Source: Streptomyces durocortorensis (lineage in GTDB: Bacteria; Actinomycetota; Actinomycetes; Streptomycetales; Streptomycetaceae). Taken from it: DNA of 64,000 bases. Shown piece by piece: positions 14,009-22,247 of the stretch. Numbering within the stretch: position 1 is the first letter of the stretch; every line of letters begins with the position of its first letter. Below the pieces are notes generated by a model, which was given only the letters and a program-made list of their open reading frames with translations, was not told where the DNA came from and made no database searches. The stretch covers positions 186,001 to 250,000 of the forward strand of contig NZ_CP134500.1 in the NCBI RefSeq assembly GCF_031760065.1, written 5' to 3'. The position numbers and the translations under genes were made by a program.

Positions 14009-14893
14009 GTGGTTATTTTTGCCGGGCAGGGCGACGCCCGCCGCTCGATGGCCCTCCTCTGGCGTTCGGCCGATTCCGGTGCCACCAGAGCCGCCCCCGG
14101 ACCGAAGCCGGGGCTCGACGTCGACACGATCGCGGCCGCAGGCATCGCGGTCGCCGAGGAGCAGGGGATGGCGGCCCTGTCGATGCGGGCCGTGGGGGCG
14201 TGGCTGGGACGGACCGCCATGGCGCTCTACACCTATGTGCCGAGCAAGAGCGAGCTGGTCGACCTCATGCACGACCGGGTGCTGGCCGAGCTGCCCACCG
14301 AGTACGACACCAGCTCGGGGTGGCGCCCGGCGATCACCGCCTGGGCCGACGACACGTGGGCCTTCTATCTGCGGCACCCGTGGGTGCTACAGGTCTCCCA
14401 GGCCAGGCCGGTGCTCGGGCCGGGTGAATACGCGCAGCTGGAGACGGTTGTGCGGATCCTCGACGGAATCGGCCTGGAACCGCTGAAGGTCCGGCGGGTC
14501 ATCGCCGTACTGTTCCAGTTCGTCCGTGGCATGGCCCGGGTCGCCGCGGAGCACCGGCAGGCGGCGCCGGAGACCGGGGTGTCCGACGAGGAATGGTGGA
14601 CGGTGCGGACCACCCTGCTCACAGAGGTGGCGCCGGACTTCGCCGAGCGCTTCCCGGCGCTGGCGGCGCTGGAGTCGCACGCGGCCGCCGCCGATGCCGC
14701 CCGGGAGGATTCGGGTGACGTGGCACCGCCGGTGGAGCGGGAGGCCGGGGAAGCCTTCCGGGTCGGCCTGGAATTGATCCTTGACGGCATGGACTCGGAA
14801 GGCGGACCTGACAGCTCCGAGCCCCGTCGGCCGGAACACGTACGGGTCGAGGGTTCACCTGATCACCGAGCACCGCATCACTTCGCCGAATAA
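14009..14893 (+). CDS. TetR/AcrR family transcriptional regulator
   Basis: Predicted 294 aa, GTG start (V-V-I-F-A-G) with AAGGAG 7 bp upstream. The HTH is at ~45-90: VDTIAAAGIAVAEEQG, LSMRAVGAWLGRTAMALYTYVPSKSELVDLM, the classic TetR helix-turn-helix plus YTYV segment. The rest resembles the tetracycline-repressor-type C-terminal domain (TetR_C). The N-terminal ~35-residue extension before the HTH is longer than usual. It is divergent from the resistance operon with palindromic operators between, so a ligand-released repressor of the exporter, perhaps responding to actinomycin or an intermediate, is the simplest reading. Confidence 0.9.
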   Translation: MVIFAGQGDARRSMALLWRSADSGATRAAPGPKPGLDVDTIAAAGIAVAEEQGMAALSMRAVGAWLGRTAMALYTYVPSKSELVDLMHDRVLAELPTEYDTSSGWRPAITAWADDTWAFYLRHPWVLQVSQARPVLGPGEYAQLETVVRILDGIGLEPLKVRRVIAVLFQFVRGMARVAAEHRQAAPETGVSDEEWWTVRTTLLTEVAPDFAERFPALAALESHAAAADAAREDSGDVAPPVEREAGEAFRVGLELILDGMDSEGGPDSSEPRRPEHVRVEGSPDHRAPHHFAE

Positions 14894-14941
14894 GACGCCC
14901 CTAACACCCTCACCGGATCACAACCAGTCCAAAAATGATCA

Positions 14942-14971
14942 TTGACGATATGCCGATCGATAATCTACGGT
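14942..14971 (+). promoter_or_regulatory. Candidate promoter of the LmbU-family gene
   Basis: TTGACG (14942-14947) and TACGGT (14966-14971) are separated by 18 bp in an AT-richer stretch of the 166-bp gap before the LmbU-family gene. A vegetative-type promoter fits; assignment by eye only. Confidence 0.35.
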
Positions 14972-15059
14972 CTTTTTGGTCTGGTGATCTTTCATGATTC
15001 TCAGCCGCCGACGACTGGTGCGAGATGTGACCATGGCTCAATTCCAGGGGGGAAAGCTC

Positions 15060-15707
15060 GTGCAGCAGACCGCCAAGTACCACCAGCGTGACAGTCGATT
15101 ACCAGTTGGCCGCAGACCGGGCGAAGCGGCCGCCCACCCCGGAAGCAGCGGCCAGGCGCGAATCCTGACCACGCGGGTCGGCCTGAGGATCCCGGCCGCC
15201 CTGCCGTACGACCGGTGGGAGAAGGCCGGACTGCACATCTTCCAGATCGCCGACTCCTCGGCCTGGTGTCTGGGCGACTGGCTCGTGTACGGCCAGGAGC
15301 GATACGCCGACCGCTACCGGACCGGAGTGCAGGCTGCTGGGCTCGACTACCAGACGCTGCGCAACTACGCCTGGGTGGCACGGCACTTCGAGATCGGTCG
15401 GCGCCGCGAGAACCTGAGCTTCGGCCACCACGCCGAGGTCGTCTCCCTCCCTCCCACGCAGGCGGACACCTGGCTCGACCGCGCGGAGCAGCACGGCTGG
15501 TCCAGGAACCTGCTCAGACTGCGGCTGCGGGAGAGCCGTCAGGGCAACCGGGCGGCCCCGCTCGCTCGGGTCAGTCTGCCCAGGATCAGCGTGCCCGTCG
15601 ATCGTGTGGAACGCTGGCGCGAGGCCGCTTCGAAGGCCGAAGGGGGCTTCGAGGAATGGATACTCGTGACACTCGACCGCGCCGCCGCGCACGAACTCGG
15701 TGACTGA
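15060..15707 (+). CDS. acmO: LmbU-family transcriptional activator (AcmO-type), TTA-containing
   Basis: Predicted 215 aa from a GTG with GGGGGGA just upstream; ATGs at 14994 and 15033 are in frame but lack good sites, so the start is uncertain. Recognised as LmbU/NovE-like by the central region VGLRIPAALPYDRWEKAGLHIFQIADSSAWCLGDWLVYG, the LRNYAWVARHFE segment, and the C-terminal SVPVDRVERWREAA. LmbU homologues are cluster-situated DNA-binding activators (lincomycin, novobiocin, hormaomycin, actinomycin). Codon 14 is TTA (15099-15101), so translation should depend on the bldA leucyl-tRNA. Followed by the ferredoxin gene after 37 bp, likely cotranscribed. Target site candidate: the palindrome at 43116-43133. 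Confidence 0.82.
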   Translation: MQQTAKYHQRDSRLPVGRRPGEAAAHPGSSGQARILTTRVGLRIPAALPYDRWEKAGLHIFQIADSSAWCLGDWLVYGQERYADRYRTGVQAAGLDYQTLRNYAWVARHFEIGRRRENLSFGHHAEVVSLPPTQADTWLDRAEQHGWSRNLLRLRLRESRQGNRAAPLARVSLPRISVPVDRVERWREAASKAEGGFEEWILVTLDRAAAHELGD

Positions 15708-15744
15708 CGGACCCGGCCCGCCCGACCACCGGAGACGGCCTTTC

Positions 15745-15951
15745 ATGCAGATCAGCATCGACCATCACACATGCATAGGGTCCGGGCAGTGCGTTCTGAC
15801 GGCGCCCGGCGTGTTCACCCAGGACGACGACGGGTACTCACAGCTGGTGCCCGGAGGTACTGCGACGGCGGCGCGGCAGCAGGTGCAGGAGGCGGCGCTG
15901 TCCTGTCCGGTGCAGGCCATCGCCTTGGGTGACGAGCCGCCCGAGGGCTGA
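15745..15951 (+). CDS. acmN: Small 3Fe-4S-type ferredoxin (P450 partner)
   Basis: Predicted 68 aa starting MQISIDHHTC; an in-frame GTG at 15700 overlaps the previous gene and is less likely. Cysteines at 10 (CIGSGQC), 16 and in SCPVQAI give the three-Cys pattern of Streptomyces P450 ferredoxins of the 3Fe-4S kind. The convergent P450 gene ends 78 bp away. In S. antibioticus a ferredoxin (saAcmN) and P450 (saAcmM) together convert the proline of actinomycin halves to 4-hydroxy/4-oxoproline; the symbol here is transferred from that precedent, not proven. A ferredoxin reductase is not encoded nearby. Confidence 0.85.
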   Translation: MQISIDHHTCIGSGQCVLTAPGVFTQDDDGYSQLVPGGTATAARQQVQEAALSCPVQAIALGDEPPEG

Positions 15952-15976
15952 GCGTCCTCCCGGTCCGCCGCAGGAC

Positions 15977-16024
15977 GCTCGCGTAGAGGGGCCGCCCGAT
16001 GTCGGGCGGCCCCTCTACGCGAGC
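15977..16024. terminator. Bidirectional terminator between ferredoxin and P450 genes
   Basis: Perfect 23-bp inverted repeat (15977-15999 and 16002-16024; inner sequence GGGGCCGCCCGA / TCGGGCGGCCCC) with a 2-nt centre, sitting between convergent stop codons at 15951 and 16029. A very strong hairpin likely serving both the acmO-ferredoxin transcript and the long NRPS operon. Confidence 0.92.
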
Positions 16025-16028
16025 ACGA

Positions 16029-17321
16029 TCAGGGCCGAAGCCGAAGCCGAAGCGAGTTCAGTCGCCAGCTGCCCGGCAGCAGGGCTCGGTCCAGTTCGGC
16101 GCCGTCGTCCGCGAGCGTCATGCCCGGGTAGTGCTCCAGCAACCTGGCGAAGGCCGCCTCGCCTTCCTGCCGGGCCAGCGTGGCACCCAGGCAGTAGTGG
16201 ATGCCGTGACCGAAGCCGACATGGTTCTCGGCCTGGCCGTCCTGCTGGCGCGTGATGTCCAGACGGTCCGGGTCGGTGTAGTGGCGCGGGTCGAAGTTGG
16301 CTGACACCAGCACGAGTTGGACCGCGTCGCCACGGGCGATGGGCGTGCCGGCGAGTTCCAGGTCCTCGGTGGCGTAGCGCAGCCGCGCCACGTGCACCGA
16401 CCCGCACCAGCGCATCAGTTCGTGCACCGCGCGCGGCACCAGCGCCGGGTCCTTGCGCAGCAACGCCAGCTGGTCGGGGTGGGTGAGCAGTGCGGCGGTG
16501 CCGTTGCCGATCAGATGCGCGCTTGTCTCGTGACCGGCCAGCACCAGCGTGAGGATCATGGTGACCATCTCGACGTCGCTGAGCCGTCCCCCGTCGTCGT
16601 CCTGGGCCCGGATCAGCTCGCTCAGCAGATCGTCCCTCAGCGCTGCCCGGCGCCGCTCGATCAGTTCGTGGCAGTAGTCGATCATCACAGGAAAGGAGTG
16701 CTGAAGTCGTTCCGGCCGCATCGACACCAGGTCGCCGCCCCACTCCCGCCACCGGTCGAGGTCGGCCGCCGGAATCCCGACGAGCTCGCAGATCACCGTG
16801 ATCGACAGCGGATACGCGAAGTGCTCCAGGAGATCGACCGCCCCCTCCTCCTCCCGGTGCGGCAGCTCGGTCAACAGCCGGTCGGCGATCCGCTCGATGT
16901 CCGGCCGCAGGTCGAGGATCCGGCGGGCCGCGAACGCCCGGGTCACCAGGCGGCGCAGCCTGGGGTGGTCCGGCGGGTCGCTGTCCAGGATGGAGCCCAG
17001 CAGATAGCGCCGCAGATGCTCGGGGATCTTGAGGAGCTCCATCATCCCCTCGCGCGGGTCCGCGCCCCCTTCCCCCGGCACATTGGAGGGAGTGTTGACG
17101 AGCCGAGGATCGCGCAGCGCCGCGCGGACATCGTCGTAGCGGGTCACGAACCACACCGGGGTGCCGTCGACGAACCTGCCGTTGACCACCGGGCCTTGTT
17201 CGCGCAGTCGGCCGTAGCCGCCGAAGGGGTCCCGGAGCAGATCCGGATCGGTCATGTGCGGACCGGCGGGGCACTGGGCGGTCTCCCCGGTCTGCGAGGC
17301 GTCATGGGAAGTGAGTGACAT
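16029..17321 (-). CDS. acmM: Cytochrome P450 monooxygenase (AcmM-like)
   Basis: Predicted 430 aa from the ATG of MSLTSHDASQTGE; a longer frame upstream overlaps the methyltransferase and is rejected. I-helix oxygen-activation motif AGHETSAH, ExxR-type region, and heme-thiolate loop FGHGIHYCLGATLAR are intact. Bacterial class I P450 needing ferredoxin, which is encoded convergently. Last gene of the leftward acmB operon, 26 bp after the methyltransferase. Known precedent: saAcmM oxidises the peptide proline at C4 in X-type actinomycins. An alternative is 3-hydroxylation of kynurenine, a required step for which no other classical enzyme is visible; sequence alone does not decide. Confidence 0.88.
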   Translation of the reverse strand: MSLTSHDASQTGETAQCPAGPHMTDPDLLRDPFGGYGRLREQGPVVNGRFVDGTPVWFVTRYDDVRAALRDPRLVNTPSNVPGEGGADPREGMMELLKIPEHLRRYLLGSILDSDPPDHPRLRRLVTRAFAARRILDLRPDIERIADRLLTELPHREEEGAVDLLEHFAYPLSITVICELVGIPAADLDRWREWGGDLVSMRPERLQHSFPVMIDYCHELIERRRAALRDDLLSELIRAQDDDGGRLSDVEMVTMILTLVLAGHETSAHLIGNGTAALLTHPDQLALLRKDPALVPRAVHELMRWCGSVHVARLRYATEDLELAGTPIARGDAVQLVLVSANFDPRHYTDPDRLDITRQQDGQAENHVGFGHGIHYCLGATLARQEGEAAFARLLEHYPGMTLADDGAELDRALLPGSWRLNSLRLRLRP

Positions 17322-17347
17322 GATTGGTTCCGGCTCTCCCTGAGACG

Positions 17348-18388
17348 TCACTTGACCGCGCTGATCACGCCGTGCGGCGTCCATTGACCGCCTGGCAGCC
17401 GTTCGGGCTTCACGAAGCCGGCCGCGGCGAACCACTCCTCGTACTGACCCCACGGGTAGATGGTGCTGCTCGCGGCGGGCAGGGTCGCGAAGTACACGTT
17501 GTCGAGGGCGGCGTACAGCGGACCGTCGCCGTCGTCGTCGGACATGGCGTTGAACACCAGCACGCGCCCGCCGTCGGGCAGGGCCGTGTGGGCCTTGCGC
17601 AGCAGGCGCACGTTCTCCTGCGGCGACCAGATCACCAACTGGTTTGCGAACAGTACGCAGTCGTGCCCCGGCGGATAGTCGTCGGCGAAGATGTCGGCCG
17701 CCCGGACGGAGATCCGTTCGGCCAGACCGTGCTCGTCGATCTTGCGGCGAGCGATCTCCACCGTGCCGGGAAGGTCGAGGACGGTGAACTCGACGCCGGG
17801 GTTGGCCTGTGCGAGCGCGATGGCGTTGACGCCGTCACCGCCGCCGACGTCGAGCACCCGGCGTACCCCGGTCAGGTCGGCCTGCTCGACCAGTACGGGG
17901 TTCGACAGCCGGGACCAGGACCGCATGCAGCGGTAGAACAGCTGCTCAAGGTCAGGGTCCTCGGACAGCCTGTGGTACAGGTCCGGGCCGGTTCCCTTGA
18001 TCCGCCGCAGGCCGACGTTGGTGTTCCTGCGCAGCGACTCCGTGAAGTCCACCTCGGCGGGGCGGACGATCCGCTCCTCGTACTCGATCAGGTCCTCGAT
18101 GATCTCCCAGGTCCCGTCTTCGAACTTGCCGTTCAGGACATCGGCGTTGAGGTATCCGCTCCCCTGGTGGACCGTCAGCCCCAGGGCCGTGGTGCCCAGG
18201 AGCAGAATCTGCACCGGGCGTTCGGCCAGGCCGAGTTCGTGTCCGATCTCCCGCGGGGTCAGGCCGGGGCGCCGGTGGAGCAACGGGAACAAGCCCAGAT
18301 TGCGGCCTGCGTTGAGCATCTGGAAGGCGGAGGAGCCGAACAGGATCTGCACCAGGCCGTCGGTGGTGAGCGGGGTTGCGTCAGTCAT
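17348..18388 (-). CDS. SAM-dependent C-methyltransferase for 3-hydroxykynurenine (4-MHA pathway)
   Basis: Predicted 346 aa from MTDATPLTTDG with GGAG upstream. N-terminal winged-helix dimerisation region followed by a Rossmann SAM site VLDVGGGDGVNAIALAQ and acidic loop FTVLDLPGTVEIA, i.e. the O-methyltransferase-fold family 2 that also includes the C-methylases of 4-methyl-3-hydroxyanthranilate (4-MHA) biosynthesis in actinomycin and sibiromycin clusters. Expected to methylate C4 of 3-hydroxykynurenine. Flanked by kynureninase and P450 genes in the same operon. Confidence 0.85.
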   Translation of the reverse strand: MTDATPLTTDGLVQILFGSSAFQMLNAGRNLGLFPLLHRRPGLTPREIGHELGLAERPVQILLLGTTALGLTVHQGSGYLNADVLNGKFEDGTWEIIEDLIEYEERIVRPAEVDFTESLRRNTNVGLRRIKGTGPDLYHRLSEDPDLEQLFYRCMRSWSRLSNPVLVEQADLTGVRRVLDVGGGDGVNAIALAQANPGVEFTVLDLPGTVEIARRKIDEHGLAERISVRAADIFADDYPPGHDCVLFANQLVIWSPQENVRLLRKAHTALPDGGRVLVFNAMSDDDGDGPLYAALDNVYFATLPAASSTIYPWGQYEEWFAAAGFVKPERLPGGQWTPHGVISAVK

Positions 18389-18448
18389 GGGCACTCCGTA
18401 TCGCGTGGGGTGGTGAGGGTTCGGGCAGGCCATGGGCCGGGCCGGCGG

Positions 18449-19711
18449 TCATGTCACCCGGGCCAGATCCGCGGGACGGGACGCATAGGTCCGCCCGGCG
18501 GCGATCCGACGCAACCGGGCCAGCGCGTCCCAGACCTCGGTGAACCGGGTGTAGAGCGGTGACGGGCCGATCCTCAGCCGGTCCGGGACCCGGTAGTCGC
18601 AGACAACCTTCGCGTCGGCGGCGAGCGTCTGGCAGATCCGCCAGGCGTCGGGGTGGTACAGCGACACATGTGAACCGCGCTGTCCGGGCGTCCGCGGCGA
18701 GGCCCGGCGGAAGCCCAGAGGGGTGAGCCAGGCGTCGGCCAGGTCGTCGACGAGCCGGCCCAGCAGCAGCCCCTTGGCCCGGATACGCGCCACTCCGGCC
18801 TCTTCGACGAGGGCGAGCGCCGGATCGATCGCCGCCAGCGACAGCAGCGGCGGGGTGCTCACGAGGAACCGCTCGATCCCCGGCACCGGATCGTAGTCGG
18901 GCCCCATCCGGAACTGCTCGCGCTGCCCGAACCAGCCCCACACCGGCTGGCGCAGTTCGGCGTGCAACTCGGTGCGCACGTAGAGGAAGGCAGGCGAACC
19001 CGGGCCGCCGTTGAGATACTTGTACGTGCACCCCACGGCCAGCTCCGCGCCGGCCGCAGCGAGGTCGACGGGGACGGCTCCGGCCGCGTGCGACAGGTCC
19101 CACAGGACCCGGGCGCCGGCCGCGCGGGCCAGTTCGTTCACCTTCGCCATGTCCAGGAGCGCGCCGCTGCGGTACGACACCAACGAGAGCACCACCAGCG
19201 CGACGTCCTGGTCCAGGGCGGAGCGCAGCACGTCGAGATCGAGGCCGCCGTCGAGATCGGAGGCGAGCCGCCGCAGGCGCAGCCCGCGCTGCTCGGCGAG
19301 GCCCTGGAGGACGTACCGGTTGGTCGGGAAGTCCTCGGCGTCCATGAGGACGGTGCCCCGTCCCGGAGCGGCGTCCAGCGCGGCACCGGCCAGCTTGTAC
19401 AGATTGACCGAGGTGGAGTCCGAGATCACCACCTCGCCGGGCCTGGCGCCGAGGACGTGCTCGGCAAGACGGTCACCGAGCCGGGCGCCCCAGTCGATCC
19501 ACCCCTGCCAGGAACGCACCAGCCCGCCGCCCCAGCCCTCCTCGACCACCTCGCGCAGGAGGTCCGAGGTGGCCGCGGGCAGTCGGCCCAGCGAGTTGCC
19601 GTCGAGGTAGACCAGCTCCGGATCGGTGATGACGAACCGTTCCCGGAACCCGGCCAGCGGATCGGCCGCGTCCAACTCCTCGGCCGCCGTGCGCGGGATA
19701 CCGCCCTCCAT
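18449..19711 (-). CDS. Kynureninase
   Basis: Predicted 420 aa, ATG preceded by AGGAGGAG. PLP-dependent aminotransferase-fold enzyme: YLDGNSLGRLP near the N-terminus, DSTSVNLYKL cofactor-phosphate region, VLWDLSHAAGAVPVDL with the PLP-binding Asp, and the Schiff-base lysine in GCTYKYLNGGPGSPAF. Cleaves (methyl-hydroxy)kynurenine to the anthranilate plus alanine; here the expected product is 4-methyl-3-hydroxyanthranilic acid, the actinomycin chromophore precursor. Located between the dioxygenase and methyltransferase genes; length normal for the family. Confidence 0.95.
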   Translation of the reverse strand: MEGGIPRTAAEELDAADPLAGFRERFVITDPELVYLDGNSLGRLPAATSDLLREVVEEGWGGGLVRSWQGWIDWGARLGDRLAEHVLGARPGEVVISDSTSVNLYKLAGAALDAAPGRGTVLMDAEDFPTNRYVLQGLAEQRGLRLRRLASDLDGGLDLDVLRSALDQDVALVVLSLVSYRSGALLDMAKVNELARAAGARVLWDLSHAAGAVPVDLAAAGAELAVGCTYKYLNGGPGSPAFLYVRTELHAELRQPVWGWFGQREQFRMGPDYDPVPGIERFLVSTPPLLSLAAIDPALALVEEAGVARIRAKGLLLGRLVDDLADAWLTPLGFRRASPRTPGQRGSHVSLYHPDAWRICQTLAADAKVVCDYRVPDRLRIGPSPLYTRFTEVWDALARLRRIAAGRTYASRPADLARVT

Positions 19712-19782
19712 CGGCGCTCCTCCTCTTTCGTGTCGTCGGCGTCTGCCGTGTCCTGGCGTTCTGCGTCATCTCCTGCGGCCGG

Positions 19783-20637
19783 TCAGAGCGTCGAGCGCAC
19801 CGACCACAGCTCCGGGAAGAAGCGGTGCTGACTGATCCGGGCGAGCCAGGCCACGCCCTCTGTGCCGCCGGTGCCAGGCTTGGCGCCCAGCATCCGCTGC
19901 ACGGTGACGAGGTGCGTGTAGCGCCAGCGGGCGAACTGCTCCGCGGTGTCCATGAGTGCCTCGGCGAGCAGATGGAGGTCGTGGTGGCGGGCCGGGTCCT
20001 GGTAGACCGCCCGCCAGGCTTCCTCGACCTCGGTGCCGGTCCGGTAGGGCAGTGTGGTGTCCGGGGTCGGGGATTCGTCCGGTGTGAGCAGTCCGCGACG
20101 GGCCAGCAGGGCGAGCGCCGCGTCGTACAGGCTCGGCTCCCGCAGCTGGTTCATCACCGCGTCATGGCCGGCCGTGTCCCGGTGCGGCTCCACCATCGCC
20201 GGGTTCTTGTTGCCGAGCAGGAACTCCAGTCGCCGGTAGCCGGCCGACTGGAAGCCGGAGGCCGACCCGAGGACGTCCCGGAACTCGGCGAACTCCGCGG
20301 GTGACAGCACGGAGAACGTCTCCCAGGAGACCAGCAGCACCTGCTGCACTCGTGCCGACCTGCGCAGTGTCCACAGCGCGTCGCGGAGTCCGTCCTTGTC
20401 CAACTGGTTCCGGGCGGTGGTCAGTTCCGTGTGCAGCAGCTTGAAGAGGAGCTCCTTGACCTGGCTCATGATGATGAAGCCCGGCTCGGTGTCCGCCGCG
20501 CTGAGCGGATGCTGGAGCGCCAGCAGTTCGTCCATGCGCGCGTAGTGCGCGTACGGGGTGGTGCCCGGCGGGGCGGGGGCGGACAGCGGACATCCGATGC
20601 CCTGTCCTGAGCCCTGGGCGGCCTGCTCGGTGGTCAT
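19783..20637 (-). CDS. Tryptophan 2,3-dioxygenase
   Basis: Predicted 284 aa. Family motifs: FIIMSQVKELLFKLLHTEL, SGFQSAGYRRLEFLLGNKN, and the heme-ligand region FARWRYTHLVTVQRMLGAKPGTGG. Oxidises tryptophan to N-formylkynurenine with heme and O2, committing tryptophan to 4-MHA. Its ATG overlaps the TGA of the formamidase gene (ATGA), coupling the first two pathway steps. A 71-bp gap precedes kynureninase. Confidence 0.96.
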   Translation of the reverse strand: MTTEQAAQGSGQGIGCPLSAPAPPGTTPYAHYARMDELLALQHPLSAADTEPGFIIMSQVKELLFKLLHTELTTARNQLDKDGLRDALWTLRRSARVQQVLLVSWETFSVLSPAEFAEFRDVLGSASGFQSAGYRRLEFLLGNKNPAMVEPHRDTAGHDAVMNQLREPSLYDAALALLARRGLLTPDESPTPDTTLPYRTGTEVEEAWRAVYQDPARHHDLHLLAEALMDTAEQFARWRYTHLVTVQRMLGAKPGTGGTEGVAWLARISQHRFFPELWSVRSTL

Positions 20638-21512
20638 GTGGTCGTTCCTCCCGGTTCCATCTGTGCGAGGACCGCGTCGCCCAGTTCGGTGCCCCTCGCC
20701 CCCAGGTCGTAGGGGAGATCGAAGTGGTCGCGCAGCTCGGCGACGACCTCCGTCACCTTCGCCCGGGGGCGCAGTGCCCTCACCATCAGCTCGTGCTGGC
20801 GGACGTACTCCTCGGTCTCGTTGCCGCCGCGGGCGACCACCACCGGGGGCAGCCGCGACGGCAGCCGGCGCAGCGGGCTGTTGCGGCGCGCCCCGGCCTC
20901 GTCCAGCCGCAGCGCCTCGTTGACGTACGACAGCCGGACCGGCTCCAGGTCGTACATGCCGCTCAGCAACACCGCCCCGGCGATCCGGCCGGACACGTCC
21001 GGGCCGTCCGACGGGCCGGGCAGCAGGGCCATCGCCGCCAGGTGCGCGCCGGCCGAGGTGCCGCACAGATGGAGCCGGTCCGGGGCGAACCCGAGCCGGT
21101 CCGCGTGCCGCAGCAGCCAGTCGACGGCCCGCCGCACCATCCCCGCCATGGCGTCCAGCCCGACGTCCGGTGCCAGCCCGTACTCGACGACCGCGACCGA
21201 CGCCCCGGCGGCCAGCAACGGCGGTGCCGGGAAGGCCGATTCGGCGCGGCCGAGCGCCTGCCAGTTCCCGCCGTGCACGAACACCAGCAGTGGCGTGCGG
21301 CCCCGGCCCGGGCCGGGAAAGTAGTCGAGCGACTCGGCCGGATGCGGGCCGTAGGCGAGACCGGTCCGCACCGGATGGTCCCGGCGGGCGGCCGTGCTCA
21401 GCCGCTCGTACTCACTGAGGTAGGCCCCGAGGCTCGGCACCCGGGAACTCGGCGAGTACTGCCGGTCCAACGTGGCCTGATCCATTCCCCGATACACGGC
21501 GGCACCTGTCAT
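20634..21512 (-). CDS. Alpha/beta hydrolase, kynurenine formamidase (arylformamidase)
   Basis: Predicted 292 aa from MTGAAVYRGMDQATLD; in-frame GTGs at 21542 and 21572 overlap the upstream gene and remain possible. Alpha/beta hydrolase of the arylformamidase/HSL-like group: oxyanion motif VFVHGGNWQALG, nucleophile elbow LCGTSAGAHLAAMAL, and catalytic His in RDHFDLPYDL. Hydrolyses N-formylkynurenine to kynurenine, directly after the product of the coupled tryptophan dioxygenase. Confidence 0.88.
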   Translation of the reverse strand: MTGAAVYRGMDQATLDRQYSPSSRVPSLGAYLSEYERLSTAARRDHPVRTGLAYGPHPAESLDYFPGPGRGRTPLLVFVHGGNWQALGRAESAFPAPPLLAAGASVAVVEYGLAPDVGLDAMAGMVRRAVDWLLRHADRLGFAPDRLHLCGTSAGAHLAAMALLPGPSDGPDVSGRIAGAVLLSGMYDLEPVRLSYVNEALRLDEAGARRNSPLRRLPSRLPPVVVARGGNETEEYVRQHELMVRALRPRAKVTEVVAELRDHFDLPYDLGARGTELGDAVLAQMEPGGTTT

Positions 21513-21543
21513 CGCGTACCCCGGGGCTTCGTTCCGCCGCACG

Positions 21544-22179
21544 TCACTCGGCCCCCAGCCGGTGTGCGGCACAGGCCTTTTCGTACATCTCGGTCAGCAG
21601 CGGATCGATGCCGTGCGCCGAGTTGCGGTAGCGGGCCCCGAAGCGCCTCGCGTACTCCTCGAACCACTCCCGCCGGTCCGCCAGGAACAGCACGTCGTGG
21701 ATCGCCATCGAACGCACCGCCATCATCGGGACGGGGGCGTGGCTCACCTCGAACTCCGGGTTGCGGGCGGCCTTCTCCCGGCACTTCTCGTGGAATTGGG
21801 CGATCATCAGCCCACGGCGCACGCTCTCGGGCTTGAGCGCGGTGTGCGCCGCGTCCAACAGGTGCAGATGCTCGGGCGGGATGTCCGGCAGCACGAGCAG
21901 CAGCGACCGCAGATTCGGGTTGCCGGCCTTCCAGTCGACCTCGCTGAACTCGTCCAGGCCGCAGCGGACGATCTCGTCGATGAGGGCCTGGCTCGGGGTG
22001 GGTCCCACCAGCCTGACCCGGATCTCCAGCGCACCGGCGCGCTGGGCCGGTTCGACGAACGGGCACACCGGGCCGGTGCGTCCGAGTTCGCTGTGCGGTT
22101 GGCGGATGTAGTCGCTCAGCCAGCTTTCGGCGGCCTCCAAGGCCTTGGCCAAGTCGACGGAGAGCACGTCGGTCAGCAT
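21544..22179 (-). CDS. DUF6875-type protein of unknown function, copy 1
   Basis: Predicted 211 aa from the ATG of MLTDVLSVDLAK (GAGG upstream; an in-frame TTG nine bases earlier sits too close to that site). Soluble, no membrane segment. Shares with the paralogue at 45815-46447 the motifs GRTGPVCPF, GLMIAQFHE-C, AARNP-F-VS-APVP and A-HDVLFL, i.e. invariant Cys and His residues that look like metal or heme ligands. Function unknown. It lies directly after acmC in an operon otherwise fully accounted for by 4-MHA and peptide chemistry, where kynurenine 3-hydroxylation has no clear enzyme. A catalytic role there is a hypothesis only. Confidence 0.8.
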   Translation of the reverse strand: MLTDVLSVDLAKALEAAESWLSDYIRQPHSELGRTGPVCPFVEPAQRAGALEIRVRLVGPTPSQALIDEIVRCGLDEFSEVDWKAGNPNLRSLLLVLPDIPPEHLHLLDAAHTALKPESVRRGLMIAQFHEKCREKAARNPEFEVSHAPVPMMAVRSMAIHDVLFLADRREWFEEYARRFGARYRNSAHGIDPLLTEMYEKACAAHRLGAE

Positions 22180-22247
22180 CGTTGTCAATCCTCAGGTCTC
22201 GGTCCTCGCAGGATGCGGACGGGGGGCTGGAACGCGGCCTGCGAACG

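Noticed and set aside
16015..17274. Alternative leftward frame over the P450
   Set aside because: Arg/Ala-rich shadow; the other frame has AGHETS and the heme Cys loop.
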